Notes: a model not told the origin generated them from the sequence alone. A stretch of DNA of 64,000 nt from Nocardia paucivorans NBRC 100373 (GCF_000308675.1 NZ_BAGE01000001.1:1-64000), one strand, 5' to 3'. Positions 12,460-22,203 are shown, counted from the first letter of the stretch. A program made the numbers and translations.

Positions 12460-12662
12460 CCATCCGAACAGCCGGGGCCGCGGAGCACACGCGACCCGAT
12501 GGCACCGGTGGTGAACAGCGCGAATCGACGCGGCGGACGGAAGAGGGTGACCCACGGTCACACCCCATGGAAGATGGAGAATGTGCGCGGGACGCATTGC
12601 CCTCCGGTAGGGGTGGGCACGGCACTCGCCGCACATACGGAACACAGACGGACGTGGCCTAT

Positions 12663-12700
12663 CGAACACCTCGCCCCGCACGGCACGGGCGAGGTGTTCG
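12663..12700 (+). terminator. strong hairpin in the DUF6049-murJ gap
   Basis: Perfect 14-base-pair stem (12663-12676 with 12687-12700) and a 10-base loop, 52 bases before the murJ start. There is no T-run after it, so it may be a factor-assisted terminator or a leader structure rather than a classical terminator. The rest of the 292-base gap (12460-12751) shows no gene. Confidence 0.5.
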
Positions 12701-12751
12701 CTACGACACAGCCGACACCAGGTAAACGGGGCCCGGGGCGATACAGGAGGC

Positions 12752-15700
12752 ATGATGAGCGACGATGATTCCTCCGCTCATCGGCAACGACCTGGACGAC
12801 GACCCGACGGCGCTCCCGCCCGTCGGGTCCCGCTTGCACCGTGGGAACGCGTGCAACTACCGCCCGGGGACCCCGAGATGAGCGCCGAGCAGAACAACGG
12901 GTTCCACGCGGACGTACCTCGAGGAGACGACCTCGAGGCCCGACGCGAACCCGCACCGCAACTGCGACGGATACCTCCCGGGCCCCGACCTCCGGCACAG
13001 CCCCTCCCACCGGCGCAGCGACCCGTCCCTCCGGCCCCGGGGGCCGGACCCCATCCGGGGGAGAGCCGTTACACGCCCACGGAGCAGCCGCGGCCGCCCG
13101 CTCCGCCACGACCGGCACCCCCGGTCCGCCCCGGCCCACCGAGCGGACCGCGACCGGCCGTACCACCGATCCGCCGTGGTGGTCCGGTGCCCGGGGCGAA
13201 TCCGGCCGTACCACCGGCGAACCGGCCCCCGCTCCCGCCGACCGGGGCCCAGCCGGCCGTACCGCCGATGCGCCGACCCGGACCACCGCCCACCGGCCCA
13301 CGTCCGGCTGTACCGCCCCCCGGCGGATCCAACCCACCTGCCGGGGCCGGGTCTGCGGGCTCTCCGCGTCGACCTGGTCCACCGCCCGGCCCAGGGGCAC
13401 CGCCACGCCCACAACCGGGACCACGGTCCGGGGCCCAGCCGGCCGTGCCGCCACCTCCCGGACCGGCCCGCGAGCCGTATCCGGCACAGCGTATGCGGCC
13501 GCCGCGGACACCATCCCCCGGACCGGCGCACCAAGCCGGGCCGCGGCCTGCGGAATCGCAGCCTGACCCGCGGCAGGCACGTCCGGATCGGCCGCCGCAG
13601 CCGGCCGCAGCGGGCCGCGTACCCGACGACCACCGGACCCGCCCGGCCACCGACGCACCGGTCGCCACCGAATCCGACGAGAAGAAGAGCGAGAGCGGTA
13701 ACAGTCGGCTGCTCCGCGATTCCGGTTCGATCGCCTTCGCAACCCTGATCAGCCGGATCACCGGTTTCGGTAAACAGCTGTTGTTGCTGGCGGTGCTCGG
13801 CCCGGCCATCGCCAGCTCGTTCTCCTCGGCGAGTCTGATCCCGAACATGATCGCCGAACTGGTGTTGGGCGCGGTGCTCACCGCCATCGTGGTGCCCACC
13901 CTGGTCCGCGCGGAACAGGAGGACGAGGACGGCGGAGCCTCGTTCGTCCGGCGGTTGGTGACCGCCGCCTTCGCGATCCTGGCGGCCACCACCGTGCTGG
14001 CCACCGCGGCGGCGCCGTTGTTGGCGACCCATGTCTTCGTCTCGGCCGACGGCAAGGTCAATACCGCGCTCACCACCGCGCTGACCTTCCTGCTACTTCC
14101 GGCGGTGATCTTCTACGGTCTGTCGGCGCTGCTCACCGCGATTCTCAATACTCGCGGCGCGTTCCGCCCCGGAGCCTGGGCACCGGTCCTCAACAACGTC
14201 GTGGTGCTCGTCGTGCTGGGGCTCTACGCGATCACCCCGGGGGAGATCACCCTCGATCCGGTACGGATGAGCGATCCGAAACTGCTACTCCTCGGCGGCG
14301 GCGTGACCCTGGGCGTATTCACCCAGGCGGCGAGTCTGCTGCCCGCGATCCGCCGGCACGGCATCGATCTGCGCCCGCTATGGGGTCTGGACAACCGACT
14401 CAAACAGTTCGGCACCATGGCGGCGGCCATCATCCTGTACGTGCTGATCAGCCAGATCGGCACCATCTTCGCCAACAACATCTCCTCGCAGGCCGACGAG
14501 GCCGGGCCGGTCATCTACCAAAACGCCTGGCTGCTGCTCCAGTTGCCCTACGGGGTCATCGGCGTCACCCTGCTCACCGCCATCATGCCCCGACTGAGTC
14601 GCAACGCCGCCGCCGACGACACCCCCGCGGTGGTCGACGATCTGTCGGCCGCGACCAGGCTGACCATGATCGCGTTGATCCCGATCGTCACCTTCCTCAC
14701 GCTGGCCGGCCCCCAGGTGGGTGACGCGCTGTTCGGTTACGCCCGATTCGCCGAGGACGGCTCCCGACTCGGCACTGCTGTCAGCTGGTCGGCCTTCACC
14801 CTGATCCCGTATTCCCTGGTGCTGATCCACCTGCGGGTGTTCTACGCCAGGGAGCAGGCATGGACCCCGACCTGGATCATCCTCGGCATCACGGCCGTCA
14901 AGATCGTGTTCTCGGCCCTGGCGCCGTTCGTCGCGAGCAGCAGCGATCAGGTCGTGATCGTGCTGGGTGTGGCCACCGGGCTGGGTTTCACCACCGGCGC
15001 CTTCATCGGTGGTTATCTACTGCATCGCAGCCTCGGCGATCTGCGGATGGCCAATGTGGGACGCACCGTCAGTCGCGTGGTGATGTCCTCGGTCGCGGGC
15101 GGTGTGGTCATGCTCATCGTGGACCGCCTGCTCGGCCTACCCGGGTTGTCGGAATCGTTGGGCGGTGTCGGTTCGCTGCTGCGGGTCGGTATCACCGCGC
15201 TCGTGATGTTCGGGGTGGCGTTCGGGCTGATGCGACTCGTCGGGGTCCCGGAGATCGTCGCCATCACGGTGGCGATTTCGCGGCGGCTGGGGCTCACCCC
15301 GCGGGCCCCCGAGCTCGAGCACCTCGACGAACCGGTCGAGGACGAATACGCCACCCAGGTGCTGCGCCGGCCCGATCCGTATCTGGCGTACTCCGGTTTC
15401 GACTCGTATATGGACGCGCAGGCCACTATGGTGCTGCCCGTTATACGCCCGAGTTCGGTTGATCTCACCAGCTCCGGTCAGTTCCCGTACCCTGTTCGGC
15501 AGACAAGTACAAGTGGCGAATTCGCCGGAGTTGCGTCATACCAGGGCGAAGGAGGACCGAGGGTGAGCGACGACGCGGTGGGCGACGTCCCGACCGCCGA
15601 TTCTTCCACGAAGCCGGCGAGCGGCGTGTCCACCGATAATCCGCCCGAACCGGCGGAATCGAACGATCCCGCGCGGCAGCGCGGTGACGTGCGCTCACCC

Positions 15701-17443
15701 GCGCTCGAATCGGTCGACAGGCCCGAACCGTATTCCGAGGAATCCGGTGAACAGCCCGGTGAAAGTCCGGACTCGCCGGAAGATCCCGCGGCGGTCCCCG
15801 GCGAGCCCGAACAGGCGGGTCGATTCGCCGAGGCGCCGCCTCGCGACCCCATGTACGACACCGGCATGATCCCGGTTCCACCGATGGCTGCGGAGTCCGG
15901 TCCGACGCGACCCATCCAGCGGGGCCCCAAGCTGATTCCCGGGGCATCGGTGGCGGGGGGCCGCTACCGCCTGCTGGCCGATCACGGCGGCGCGCGTGGC
16001 CTGCGGTTCTGGCAGGCCCTGGATATCAAACTGGACCGTGAGGTCGCGCTGACCTTCGTCGACGCCGAGCAGAAGGCCACGAACAATTCCGGTGAGGACG
16101 GCCCGCAGGCCATCCTTTCGCGCACCTTGCGCCTGGGCCGGATCAATTCGCCCGGTCTGGCCCGCGTTCTCGACGTGGTGCGCGGCAGTTCCGGTGGCAT
16201 CGTGGTCGCCGAATGGACCCCGGGACGGTCGCTGCGGGAAATGGCGGAGACCGTACCGTCGCCGATCGGGGCCGCCCGCGCCATCCGGGCACTGGCCTCG
16301 GCGGCGGAGATGGCCCACCGTGGTGGCGGCGCGCTATCGATCGACCACCCCGACCGGGTGCGCATCAGCGCTTCCGGCGACGCGGTGCTGGCCTTCCCGG
16401 GCACCCTCGGCGATACCGAACCCCAAGACGATGTACGCGGCCTGGGTGCCATGCTGTACGCGCTGATCACCGCCCGCTGGCCGATCCGCACCCCGGATGG
16501 CGTCGGAAGTATCGGCGGGCTGCGTCTGGCCGACTTCGGGCCGGATGGCACCCCGATCGAACCCCGGCAGATCCGCCCCGAGGTGCCGTTCGAGATCTCC
16601 GCTGTCGCGGTACGCGCATTGGAACCGAACCGAGGGGTGCGCACGGCCGCCACGGTGCAGCACGTGCTCGATCAGGCCTCGGTGGTCGATCAGAAGACCG
16701 ATTTCATCCCGGTCCTACGGCTGGGGCAGCGGGCCCCGGGCGCCGATGACGATTCGCTGGCCGACCCCGAGCTGCTCGCGGCCGAACGGGAAAAAGCGCA
16801 GCGGATGATGTGGATCATGGTGGGGCTCGGCATTCTCACCGCCCTGGTCCTCGGCATCGTCATCTGGTGGTTGGTGAATATCTTCGCGCCGGGTTCGTCC
16901 AGCGAACCGCTCAACGAACAGCGCATCATCGGCCTCACCACCGCCAGTTCTCCACCGGAGACATCCTCGGCCGCGGAGACTCCCGGTGCCACCACCGCGG
17001 CGGGGGTGCCGACTCCGATCACGGATATGACGGTGTTCTCTCCGGAAGGCACCCCGGATGATCCCGATGGCGCCCAGTTGGCCGCGGACGGCGATCCCAC
17101 CACGACCTGGGAGACCGATCAGTACTTCCAGCAGTTCCCCTCGTTGAAGAACGGGGTCGGCCTGCTGGCCACGCTGCCGAGTCCGGCCACACCGACCAAG
17201 ATCACCATCACTTCGACCAGTCCGGGCACCTCGGTGGAGATCCGCACCTCGCCCACGGCTTCTCCGACCCTGGATCAGACCCAGCTGATCGGAACCGCCC
17301 AACTGGGCGACGGTGTGACCGAGATCCCGCTGCAGGCCGCGCAGTCCACGCGCTATGTGCTGATCTGGATCACCGGCCTCGGCAATGCCGACGGACAGTT
17401 CCAGACCTCGATAGCCGAGATCGGCTTCGAGGTGGCCTCCTAG
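12752..17443 (+). CDS. murJ: lipid II flippase MurJ (MviN) with pseudokinase and extracellular domain
   Basis: Flips lipid II across the membrane for peptidoglycan synthesis. Four parts are visible. Residues 1-315 are a Pro/Arg-rich cytoplasmic extension with repeated PAVPP motifs. Residues 318-846 are the MurJ core with about 14 membrane segments (begins GSIAFATLISRITGFGKQLL). Residues 1060-1315 are a kinase-like domain that has lost its catalytic residues: ALTF replaces the AxK lysine, and no HRD or DFG is present. A membrane helix at about 1352-1378 precedes an extracellular discoidin-like domain (about 1430-1560). In mycobacteria the pseudokinase is phosphorylated by PknB and recruits FhaA. 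The ribosome site AGGAGG at 12745-12750 is very close to the first ATG (12752); the second ATG (12755) has better spacing. At 1563 residues it exceeds the M. tuberculosis homologue (about 1184), mainly through the N-terminal extension and linkers. Confidence 0.95.
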   Translation: MMSDDDSSAHRQRPGRRPDGAPARRVPLAPWERVQLPPGDPEMSAEQNNGFHADVPRGDDLEARREPAPQLRRIPPGPRPPAQPLPPAQRPVPPAPGAGPHPGESRYTPTEQPRPPAPPRPAPPVRPGPPSGPRPAVPPIRRGGPVPGANPAVPPANRPPLPPTGAQPAVPPMRRPGPPPTGPRPAVPPPGGSNPPAGAGSAGSPRRPGPPPGPGAPPRPQPGPRSGAQPAVPPPPGPAREPYPAQRMRPPRTPSPGPAHQAGPRPAESQPDPRQARPDRPPQPAAAGRVPDDHRTRPATDAPVATESDEKKSESGNSRLLRDSGSIAFATLISRITGFGKQLLLLAVLGPAIASSFSSASLIPNMIAELVLGAVLTAIVVPTLVRAEQEDEDGGASFVRRLVTAAFAILAATTVLATAAAPLLATHVFVSADGKVNTALTTALTFLLLPAVIFYGLSALLTAILNTRGAFRPGAWAPVLNNVVVLVVLGLYAITPGEITLDPVRMSDPKLLLLGGGVTLGVFTQAASLLPAIRRHGIDLRPLWGLDNRLKQFGTMAAAIILYVLISQIGTIFANNISSQADEAGPVIYQNAWLLLQLPYGVIGVTLLTAIMPRLSRNAAADDTPAVVDDLSAATRLTMIALIPIVTFLTLAGPQVGDALFGYARFAEDGSRLGTAVSWSAFTLIPYSLVLIHLRVFYAREQAWTPTWIILGITAVKIVFSALAPFVASSSDQVVIVLGVATGLGFTTGAFIGGYLLHRSLGDLRMANVGRTVSRVVMSSVAGGVVMLIVDRLLGLPGLSESLGGVGSLLRVGITALVMFGVAFGLMRLVGVPEIVAITVAISRRLGLTPRAPELEHLDEPVEDEYATQVLRRPDPYLAYSGFDSYMDAQATMVLPVIRPSSVDLTSSGQFPYPVRQTSTSGEFAGVASYQGEGGPRVSDDAVGDVPTADSSTKPASGVSTDNPPEPAESNDPARQRGDVRSPALESVDRPEPYSEESGEQPGESPDSPEDPAAVPGEPEQAGRFAEAPPRDPMYDTGMIPVPPMAAESGPTRPIQRGPKLIPGASVAGGRYRLLADHGGARGLRFWQALDIKLDREVALTFVDAEQKATNNSGEDGPQAILSRTLRLGRINSPGLARVLDVVRGSSGGIVVAEWTPGRSLREMAETVPSPIGAARAIRALASAAEMAHRGGGALSIDHPDRVRISASGDAVLAFPGTLGDTEPQDDVRGLGAMLYALITARWPIRTPDGVGSIGGLRLADFGPDGTPIEPRQIRPEVPFEISAVAVRALEPNRGVRTAATVQHVLDQASVVDQKTDFIPVLRLGQRAPGADDDSLADPELLAAEREKAQRMMWIMVGLGILTALVLGIVIWWLVNIFAPGSSSEPLNEQRIIGLTTASSPPETSSAAETPGATTAAGVPTPITDMTVFSPEGTPDDPDGAQLAADGDPTTTWETDQYFQQFPSLKNGVGLLATLPSPATPTKITITSTSPGTSVEIRTSPTASPTLDQTQLIGTAQLGDGVTEIPLQAAQSTRYVLIWITGLGNADGQFQTSIAEIGFEVAS

Positions 17444-17742
17444 GGGCGTACGCCCGCACCGCCACGAGTACGTCTGCCTCCGCACCGGTCACGGTTCCAA
17501 CCGAGCGGTGACCTGCGAATATCCGCCCCGGACCGGAGCCTCCCGAACACCGTATTCGGTTGCTGCCGAAGTCGTTACCCGGATATGATGCTGATCGCGC
17601 TCTCAGCAGGGGAGCCTTCGGGATCAGTCGTTTCGATCCTGCGCGCTGTCGGGACCGGAGCCGGTCCGGACGCCGCGACTTCTTCGGCAAAACGATCCAC
17701 TGGGCTCGTTTGCCACCGCGAGCGCTGTCCAAGGGGTTGGTA

Positions 17743-18372
17743 TTGCCGTTCGAACTGAACGAGGGGGTTCGTGGGGGGAAGTCGTCCGGTGCGTCCGAGA
17801 TACGTGGCGCAAGGCTCGATGCGGCCTCGGACTTCGAACTTCTCCAGGCACACGCACGCGGCGTTCCGCATGCTTTCGCCGTCCTGCTACGTCGGCATCA
17901 GGACCATCTGTGGCAGACGGCCGTCCGCATCTCGTATACGCGCGAGGACGCTGCCGACGCGCTGCAGGACGCCCTGTTGTCCGCGCACCGGACCGCCGGA
18001 ACGTTTCGGGCCGAGGCGGAGGTGCGCAGTTGGCTGCACACCATCGTGGTGAACGCCTGTCTGGATCGAATTCGCCGTAACAAGGCTCGCCCCTCGGTGG
18101 CGGTCGCGCCGGAATACCTGGCCGATATACGCACCGAGGGGGACAGCTACGCGCACGTCGAGGTTACGATCACGCTGGACCGAGCGTTGTTCGAGCTACC
18201 GCCGGATCAACGGGCCGCTCTGGTGGCCGTCGATATGGAGGGGTATTCCGTTGCCGAGGCCGCGGCACTTCTCGGCGTACCAGCGGGCACGATCAAGAGT
18301 CGCTGCGCCCGGGCTCGGCAACGTCTCCAGAAGAGCCTGGAATTTCTTCGGGACCCGGGGAACCGGAGGTGA
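17743..18372 (+). CDS. sigM: ECF RNA polymerase sigma factor SigM
   Basis: Extracytoplasmic-function sigma factor that directs RNA polymerase to stress promoters. Region 2 is clear (LLRRHQDHLWQTAVRISYTR, then DAADALQDALLSAHR), followed by region 4 (LPPDQRAALVAVDMEGYSV and AALLGVPAGTIKSRCARAR, the helix-turn-helix). There are about 209 residues from a TTG at 17743, which has AAGGGG six bases upstream; another TTG lies at 17737. The frame is open back to 17560 but that part shows no sigma-factor similarity. The anti-sigma gene follows about 130 bases downstream, then trxB, trxA and cwlM, the order of Rv3911-Rv3915, which supports the SigM name. The start is uncertain, the identity is not. Confidence 0.88.
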   Translation: MPFELNEGVRGGKSSGASEIRGARLDAASDFELLQAHARGVPHAFAVLLRRHQDHLWQTAVRISYTREDAADALQDALLSAHRTAGTFRAEAEVRSWLHTIVVNACLDRIRRNKARPSVAVAPEYLADIRTEGDSYAHVEVTITLDRALFELPPDQRAALVAVDMEGYSVAEAAALLGVPAGTIKSRCARARQRLQKSLEFLRDPGNRR

Positions 18373-18498
18373 TCGCTCTGCGTCAGTAGTAGTGACGAAA
18401 CCACTGAACGCCGGACGACAACTCGGCCGTGGGATCCAACGACACCGGCTATGGCCGGGTACAGGTCTGATGAACGAATACATCGTGGAGGTGCGAGA

Positions 18499-19278
18499 GT
18501 GACCAATCCCGTTCCGCAACCTCCCTTCCCGCCGGAACTACTGTCCGACCTGCACAGCGGGAATATCGATCCGGAGCTGGGCAGCCAATTGTGGCCCGAG
18601 GTTCGGCGCGACCCCGACGCCGTACGCTACCTACGCTCACTCGACGAACTACGAGACGAACTGGCCGACCTCGGCCGTAGCGAGCAGATCGTCCACCCGA
18701 TGCCGGCCGATATCGCGGCCCGGCTGACCGATTTCGTCGAAGCTCTCGAACCCCTCGACTCCCCTACTTCGGTCACCCCGCTCACACCCGATTCGGGTGA
18801 ACCGCTCGCATCACAAACGATTTCGCTCGACCGGTACCGCGCCCGCCGTGCCCTGCGTCTATCGGTCGCCGTGGCGGCCACCATCGCGGTGATCGCATGT
18901 CTCGGTTTCGTGATGACCATCTTTCGCGACCAGAACCGCACCCCCACCGCGGCACCACCGACCATCGAGATCACGGGGCCCGCCGACCCGGCCGAGCCCG
19001 ATTCCGACGACGACCTCACCGCGGCGGTCGCCCTGCGCGCCCTGGGCCGCCACGATGTGAGCGGTCGTCTCGGTGAACCGACCGCGCTCACCGACTGTGT
19101 TCGCGCGGCGGGACTGGACAGCACCGTCCTCGGGTCCACCGATATGACCTTCCACGGCCGCGATGCCGTGCTCATCCTGGTCGGTGGGAGAGAAGGCGCA
19201 CAGATCACGGCCTTGGTCGTCGGAGCGGGATGCAGCGCGGACGATCCACAAGTGCTGACCATCACCGATATCGGCTGA
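18499..19278 (+). CDS. rsmA: anti-sigma-M factor, single-pass membrane protein
   Basis: Predicted negative regulator that holds SigM at the membrane. It has 259 residues from the GTG at 18499, which has a good GGAGG at 18487-18491 with seven-base spacing. The longer frame from 18451 is less likely. The N-terminal 118 residues are cytoplasmic and acidic/basic helical (ELLSDLHSGNIDPELG, DAVRYLRSLDELRDELADLG). One membrane helix spans about 119-142 (SVAVAATIAVIACLGFVMTIF), and the rest would be outside. No canonical zinc-binding HxxxCxxC motif is visible. The call rests on position directly after sigM and on topology; it corresponds to Rv3912. Confidence is high for the role, lower for the mechanism of release. 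Confidence 0.82.
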   Translation: MTNPVPQPPFPPELLSDLHSGNIDPELGSQLWPEVRRDPDAVRYLRSLDELRDELADLGRSEQIVHPMPADIAARLTDFVEALEPLDSPTSVTPLTPDSGEPLASQTISLDRYRARRALRLSVAVAATIAVIACLGFVMTIFRDQNRTPTAAPPTIEITGPADPAEPDSDDDLTAAVALRALGRHDVSGRLGEPTALTDCVRAAGLDSTVLGSTDMTFHGRDAVLILVGGREGAQITALVVGAGCSADDPQVLTITDIG

Positions 19279-19327
19279 ACCACCGACACGACCGGGCCGA
19301 CGGCCGGATCGCCTGGCGGACGAGGCG

Positions 19328-19354
19328 GGGAACAAGTGCGTTTACCCTGTTGTT
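19328..19354 (+). promoter_or_regulatory. SigH/SigR-type promoter of trxB
   Basis: GGGAACA at 19328-19334 followed 16 bases later by TGTT at 19351-19354 matches the thiol-oxidative-stress sigma consensus GGGAAYA-N16-17-cGTT known for SigH of mycobacteria and SigR of Streptomyces. It lies about 40 bases before the trxB start, where a disulfide-stress promoter is expected. Confidence 0.72.
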
Positions 19355-19391
19355 GACTCACACGACCGCGTAAGAACCTCGGAAGGGCCTC

Positions 19392-20381
19392 ATGAGCACG
19401 CCTGTTCGCGACCTGATCATCGTCGGCTCCGGGCCGGCCGGCTATACGGCTGCCGTCTACGCCGCCCGCGCCGAGCTCCAGCCGCTCGTGTTCGAGGGCA
19501 CCCAGTTCGGTGGTGCCCTGATGACCACCACCGAGGTGGAGAACTACCCCGGCTTCCGCGACGGCATCATGGGGCCCGACCTCATGGAACAGATGCGGGA
19601 ACAGGCGAAACGCTTCGGCGCCGAGCTCCGCACCGAAGATGTGGACGGTATCGACCTGAGCGGCCCGGTGAAGAAGGTGACGGTCGGCGGCGAGACCTAC
19701 GAGGCCCATGCCGTGATCCTCGCCATGGGTTCGGCGGCCCGCTACCTGGGTGTGCCCGGAGAACAGGAACTACTCGGCCGTGGGGTCAGTGCCTGCGCCA
19801 CCTGTGACGGCTTCTTCTTCAAGGGGCAGCACATCGCCGTGGTCGGCGGCGGCGACTCGGCCATGGAGGAAGCGATCTTCCTCACCAAATTCGCCGAGAG
19901 CGTCACCATCATCCATCGCCGTAGCGAGTTCCGCGCCTCTCGGATCATGCTCGAACGGGCCAAGGCCAACGAGAAGATCACCTTCGTGACCAATGCGATG
20001 GTCGACCGAGTGAACGGCGAGACCAGCGTCACGGGGTTGACCTTGCGCGATACCCGCACCGGCGAAACCTCCGAGCTCGCCGTCACCGGGCTTTTCGTCG
20101 CCATCGGCCACACCCCGCGCAGCGAACTCGTCCGCGGACAGCTCGAGCTGGACAGCGAAGGCTACGTCCTGGTGCAGGAGCCGACGACCGCGACCGCGGT
20201 GCCCGGTGTCTTCGCCGCGGGTGACCTCGTCGACCACACCTATATGCAGGCGATCACCGCGGCCGGAACCGGATGCCGTGCCGCCATCGACGCCGAGCGC
20301 TGGCTGGCGGAACGCGGCGATATCTCCGCCAATACGCTGCCCAATGCCGATCGGCCGGTGGCCGTCGCCGCCGACAACTGA
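19392..20381 (+). CDS. trxB: thioredoxin-disulfide reductase
   Basis: FAD enzyme that reduces thioredoxin with NADPH in the cytoplasm. The N-terminal FAD-binding site is [20 protein letters not shown]. The redox-active pair is Cys135-Ala-Thr-Cys138 in [11 protein letters not shown]. The NADPH-binding site [12 protein letters not shown] follows, and the C-terminal FAD motif is [20 protein letters not shown]. The 329 residues are normal for the family. GGAAGGG seven bases before the ATG is a good ribosome site. A SigH/SigR-type promoter lies directly upstream, so expression should rise under disulfide stress. trxA follows 53 bases later, almost surely in the same transcript. Confidence 0.97.
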   Translation: MSTPVRDLIIVGSGPAGYTAAVYAARAELQPLVFEGTQFGGALMTTTEVENYPGFRDGIMGPDLMEQMREQAKRFGAELRTEDVDGIDLSGPVKKVTVGGETYEAHAVILAMGSAARYLGVPGEQELLGRGVSACATCDGFFFKGQHIAVVGGGDSAMEEAIFLTKFAESVTIIHRRSEFRASRIMLERAKANEKITFVTNAMVDRVNGETSVTGLTLRDTRTGETSELAVTGLFVAIGHTPRSELVRGQLELDSEGYVLVQEPTTATAVPGVFAAGDLVDHTYMQAITAAGTGCRAAIDAERWLAERGDISANTLPNADRPVAVAADN

Positions 20382-20434
20382 GCGGTTTCACCCGTTCCGG
20401 TCGTGCCGTCCTGCTTATCACGAGGAGAACACCT

Positions 20435-20761
20435 ATGTCCGATACCACCCGCACCGTCACCGACGCGAACTTCGCCGAGGAAGTTCTGAACAGCAAAAAG
20501 CCGGTCCTTGTCGACTTCTGGGCCGACTGGTGCGGCCCCTGCAAAATGGTCGCCCCGGTATTGGACGAAATCGCGGGCACGCATGCCGACAAGTTGGTCG
20601 TCGCCAAGCTCGATGTGGACGCCAACCCGGTGACCGCCCGCGATTACCAGGTGATGAGCTTGCCGACTATGATGCTTTTCGCCGGTGGTAAACCGGTGAA
20701 GCAGATTGTCGGAGCAAAGGGCAAGGCCGCTCTGCTGCGCGAACTCGAAGACGTCCTCTGA
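20435..20761 (+). CDS. trxA: thioredoxin
   Basis: Small disulfide reductant of the cytoplasm, substrate of the preceding TrxB. The active site is WCGPC with Cys33 and Cys36, preceded by VLVDFWAD and followed by the cis-Pro motif SLPTMMLF. The 108 residues are the usual thioredoxin length. The start is the ATG at 20435 with GAGGAG ten bases upstream; the open frame extends back into the trxB end (20273) but carries no family sequence there. In M. tuberculosis the matching gene is called trxC. Confidence 0.96.
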   Translation: MSDTTRTVTDANFAEEVLNSKKPVLVDFWADWCGPCKMVAPVLDEIAGTHADKLVVAKLDVDANPVTARDYQVMSLPTMMLFAGGKPVKQIVGAKGKAALLRELEDVL

Positions 20762-20997
20762 CTTTCGCGATCCGGCGACGCGCCATAGCATGCTCTCACC
20801 CGTAATCGTTATATTGCGGGCCGGGTCTGCGACAATCAGTGCCGATTGAGCCCGAGCGGGGCGGCCCGCGCGGTTACACCACGCTACCGCCTCCGGCCGC
20901 CGAGTCCGCTCAGGCTGATGACGCTCCGGTCGTGCGAGGGTGTATGCCATCGCATGAGTGGGTACCCGGGTTTCACGGAAGGAAAGGGCCCTCACGC

Positions 20998-22191
20998 ATG
21001 CACCGACTTCGTTACGGCGACACCGGTCCAGCCGTTGCAGAGGTTCGGAGCACCCTGGCCAGTCTGGGGTTCCTGCACGCACACAACGGTATCGATACCG
21101 ATGGTGTGGACGAGTATTGGAAGGACACCGAGGCCACCTTCGACGATCAACTCGATTCCGCGGTTCGCGCGTTCCAACAGCACCGCGGTCTACTGGTCGA
21201 CGGGGTGGTCGGTCCGGCCACATATCGGGCGTTGAAGGAGGCCTCCTATCGCCTCGGCGCCCGCACCCTGATCTACCAGCTGTCCGCGCCGCTGTACGGC
21301 GACGATGTCGCGACATTACAGCGGCGGCTCCAGGATCTCGGCTTCTATGTGCATCGTGTCGACGGCTACTTCGGGCCGCATACCCATGAGGGTTTGACCG
21401 CGTTCCAGCGGGAGATCGGCCTGGCCGCCGACGGTATCTGCGGACCGGATACATTGCGTTCCCTGGAACTGCTCGGCGCCCGGGTCACCGGGGGAAATCC
21501 GCATCGGATCGCCGAGGAGGAAGTGGTGCACCGAGCCGGTCCGCAGTTGACCGGCAAACGCATTGTGATCGATCCCGGTCTCGGTGGACCCGATCGGGGC
21601 TTCGCCGTGCCCACCGAGACCGGGGTGGTCTACGAATCGGAAATTCTCTGGGACCTGGCCGGCCGGTTGGAGGGGCGGATGGCGGCCACCGGTATGGAAA
21701 CCTTTCTGTCCCGGCCGTGGGGTGCCAACCCGACCGATGCCGAGCGGGCCGAAACCTCCAACGCATTCGACGCGGACCTGATGATTTCGCTGCGTTGTGC
21801 TACCAATTCCAGTCCGCTGGCCAATGGGGTCGCCTGCTTCTATTTCGGTAACTCCCATGGCTCGGTGTCCATGATCGGACAGGTGTTGTCCGGGTTCATC
21901 CAGCGCGAGGTGGTGGCCCGTGCCTCGATGCAGGACTGCCGCACCCATGCGCGCACGTGGGATCTGTTGCGACTCACCAAGATGCCGACCGTTCAGATCG
22001 ATCTCGGCTATCTCACCAACGAATACGATGCGGCGATACTCACCAATCCGCGCATGCGTGATGTGATCGCCGAAGCCATCCTCATCTCGGTTAAGCGGCT
22101 GTACCTGCTGGGACAGGATGACCAGCCCACCGGTACCTATACCTTTGCCGAACTCCTCGCCGAAGAGCTGGCCGCCGCCGACCGCGGATAG
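20998..22191 (+). CDS. cwlM: CwlM, peptidoglycan-binding amidase-like regulator
   Basis: Member of the N-acetylmuramoyl-L-alanine amidase_3 family that in mycobacteria acts mainly as a cytoplasmic, PknB-phosphorylated activator of MurA. From the ATG at 20998 it has 397 residues and no signal peptide. Two peptidoglycan-binding repeats come first (about 3-75 and 85-150, e.g. LVDGVVGPATYRALKE and LAADGICGPDTLRSLE), then the amidase fold from about residue 183. The expected zinc and catalytic positions are degenerate: VIDPGLGG has Leu for the usual His, MISLRCATN has Arg for the second His, and VQIDLGYLTN has Asp for the catalytic Glu; only the Glu of YESEILWDL is kept. That supports a regulatory rather than hydrolytic role. 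The frame is open back to 20839 but without family sequence. Confidence 0.92.
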   Translation: MHRLRYGDTGPAVAEVRSTLASLGFLHAHNGIDTDGVDEYWKDTEATFDDQLDSAVRAFQQHRGLLVDGVVGPATYRALKEASYRLGARTLIYQLSAPLYGDDVATLQRRLQDLGFYVHRVDGYFGPHTHEGLTAFQREIGLAADGICGPDTLRSLELLGARVTGGNPHRIAEEEVVHRAGPQLTGKRIVIDPGLGGPDRGFAVPTETGVVYESEILWDLAGRLEGRMAATGMETFLSRPWGANPTDAERAETSNAFDADLMISLRCATNSSPLANGVACFYFGNSHGSVSMIGQVLSGFIQREVVARASMQDCRTHARTWDLLRLTKMPTVQIDLGYLTNEYDAAILTNPRMRDVIAEAILISVKRLYLLGQDDQPTGTYTFAELLAEELAAADRG

Positions 22192-22203
22192 CGTCCATCG
22201 ATA

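Noticed and set aside
10741..12753. Long minus-strand frame of 670 residues opposite the DUF6049 gene
   Set aside because: Shadow of a GC-rich plus-strand gene: Gly/Arg/His-rich, no domain, and the plus-strand product has a signal peptide and conserved order.
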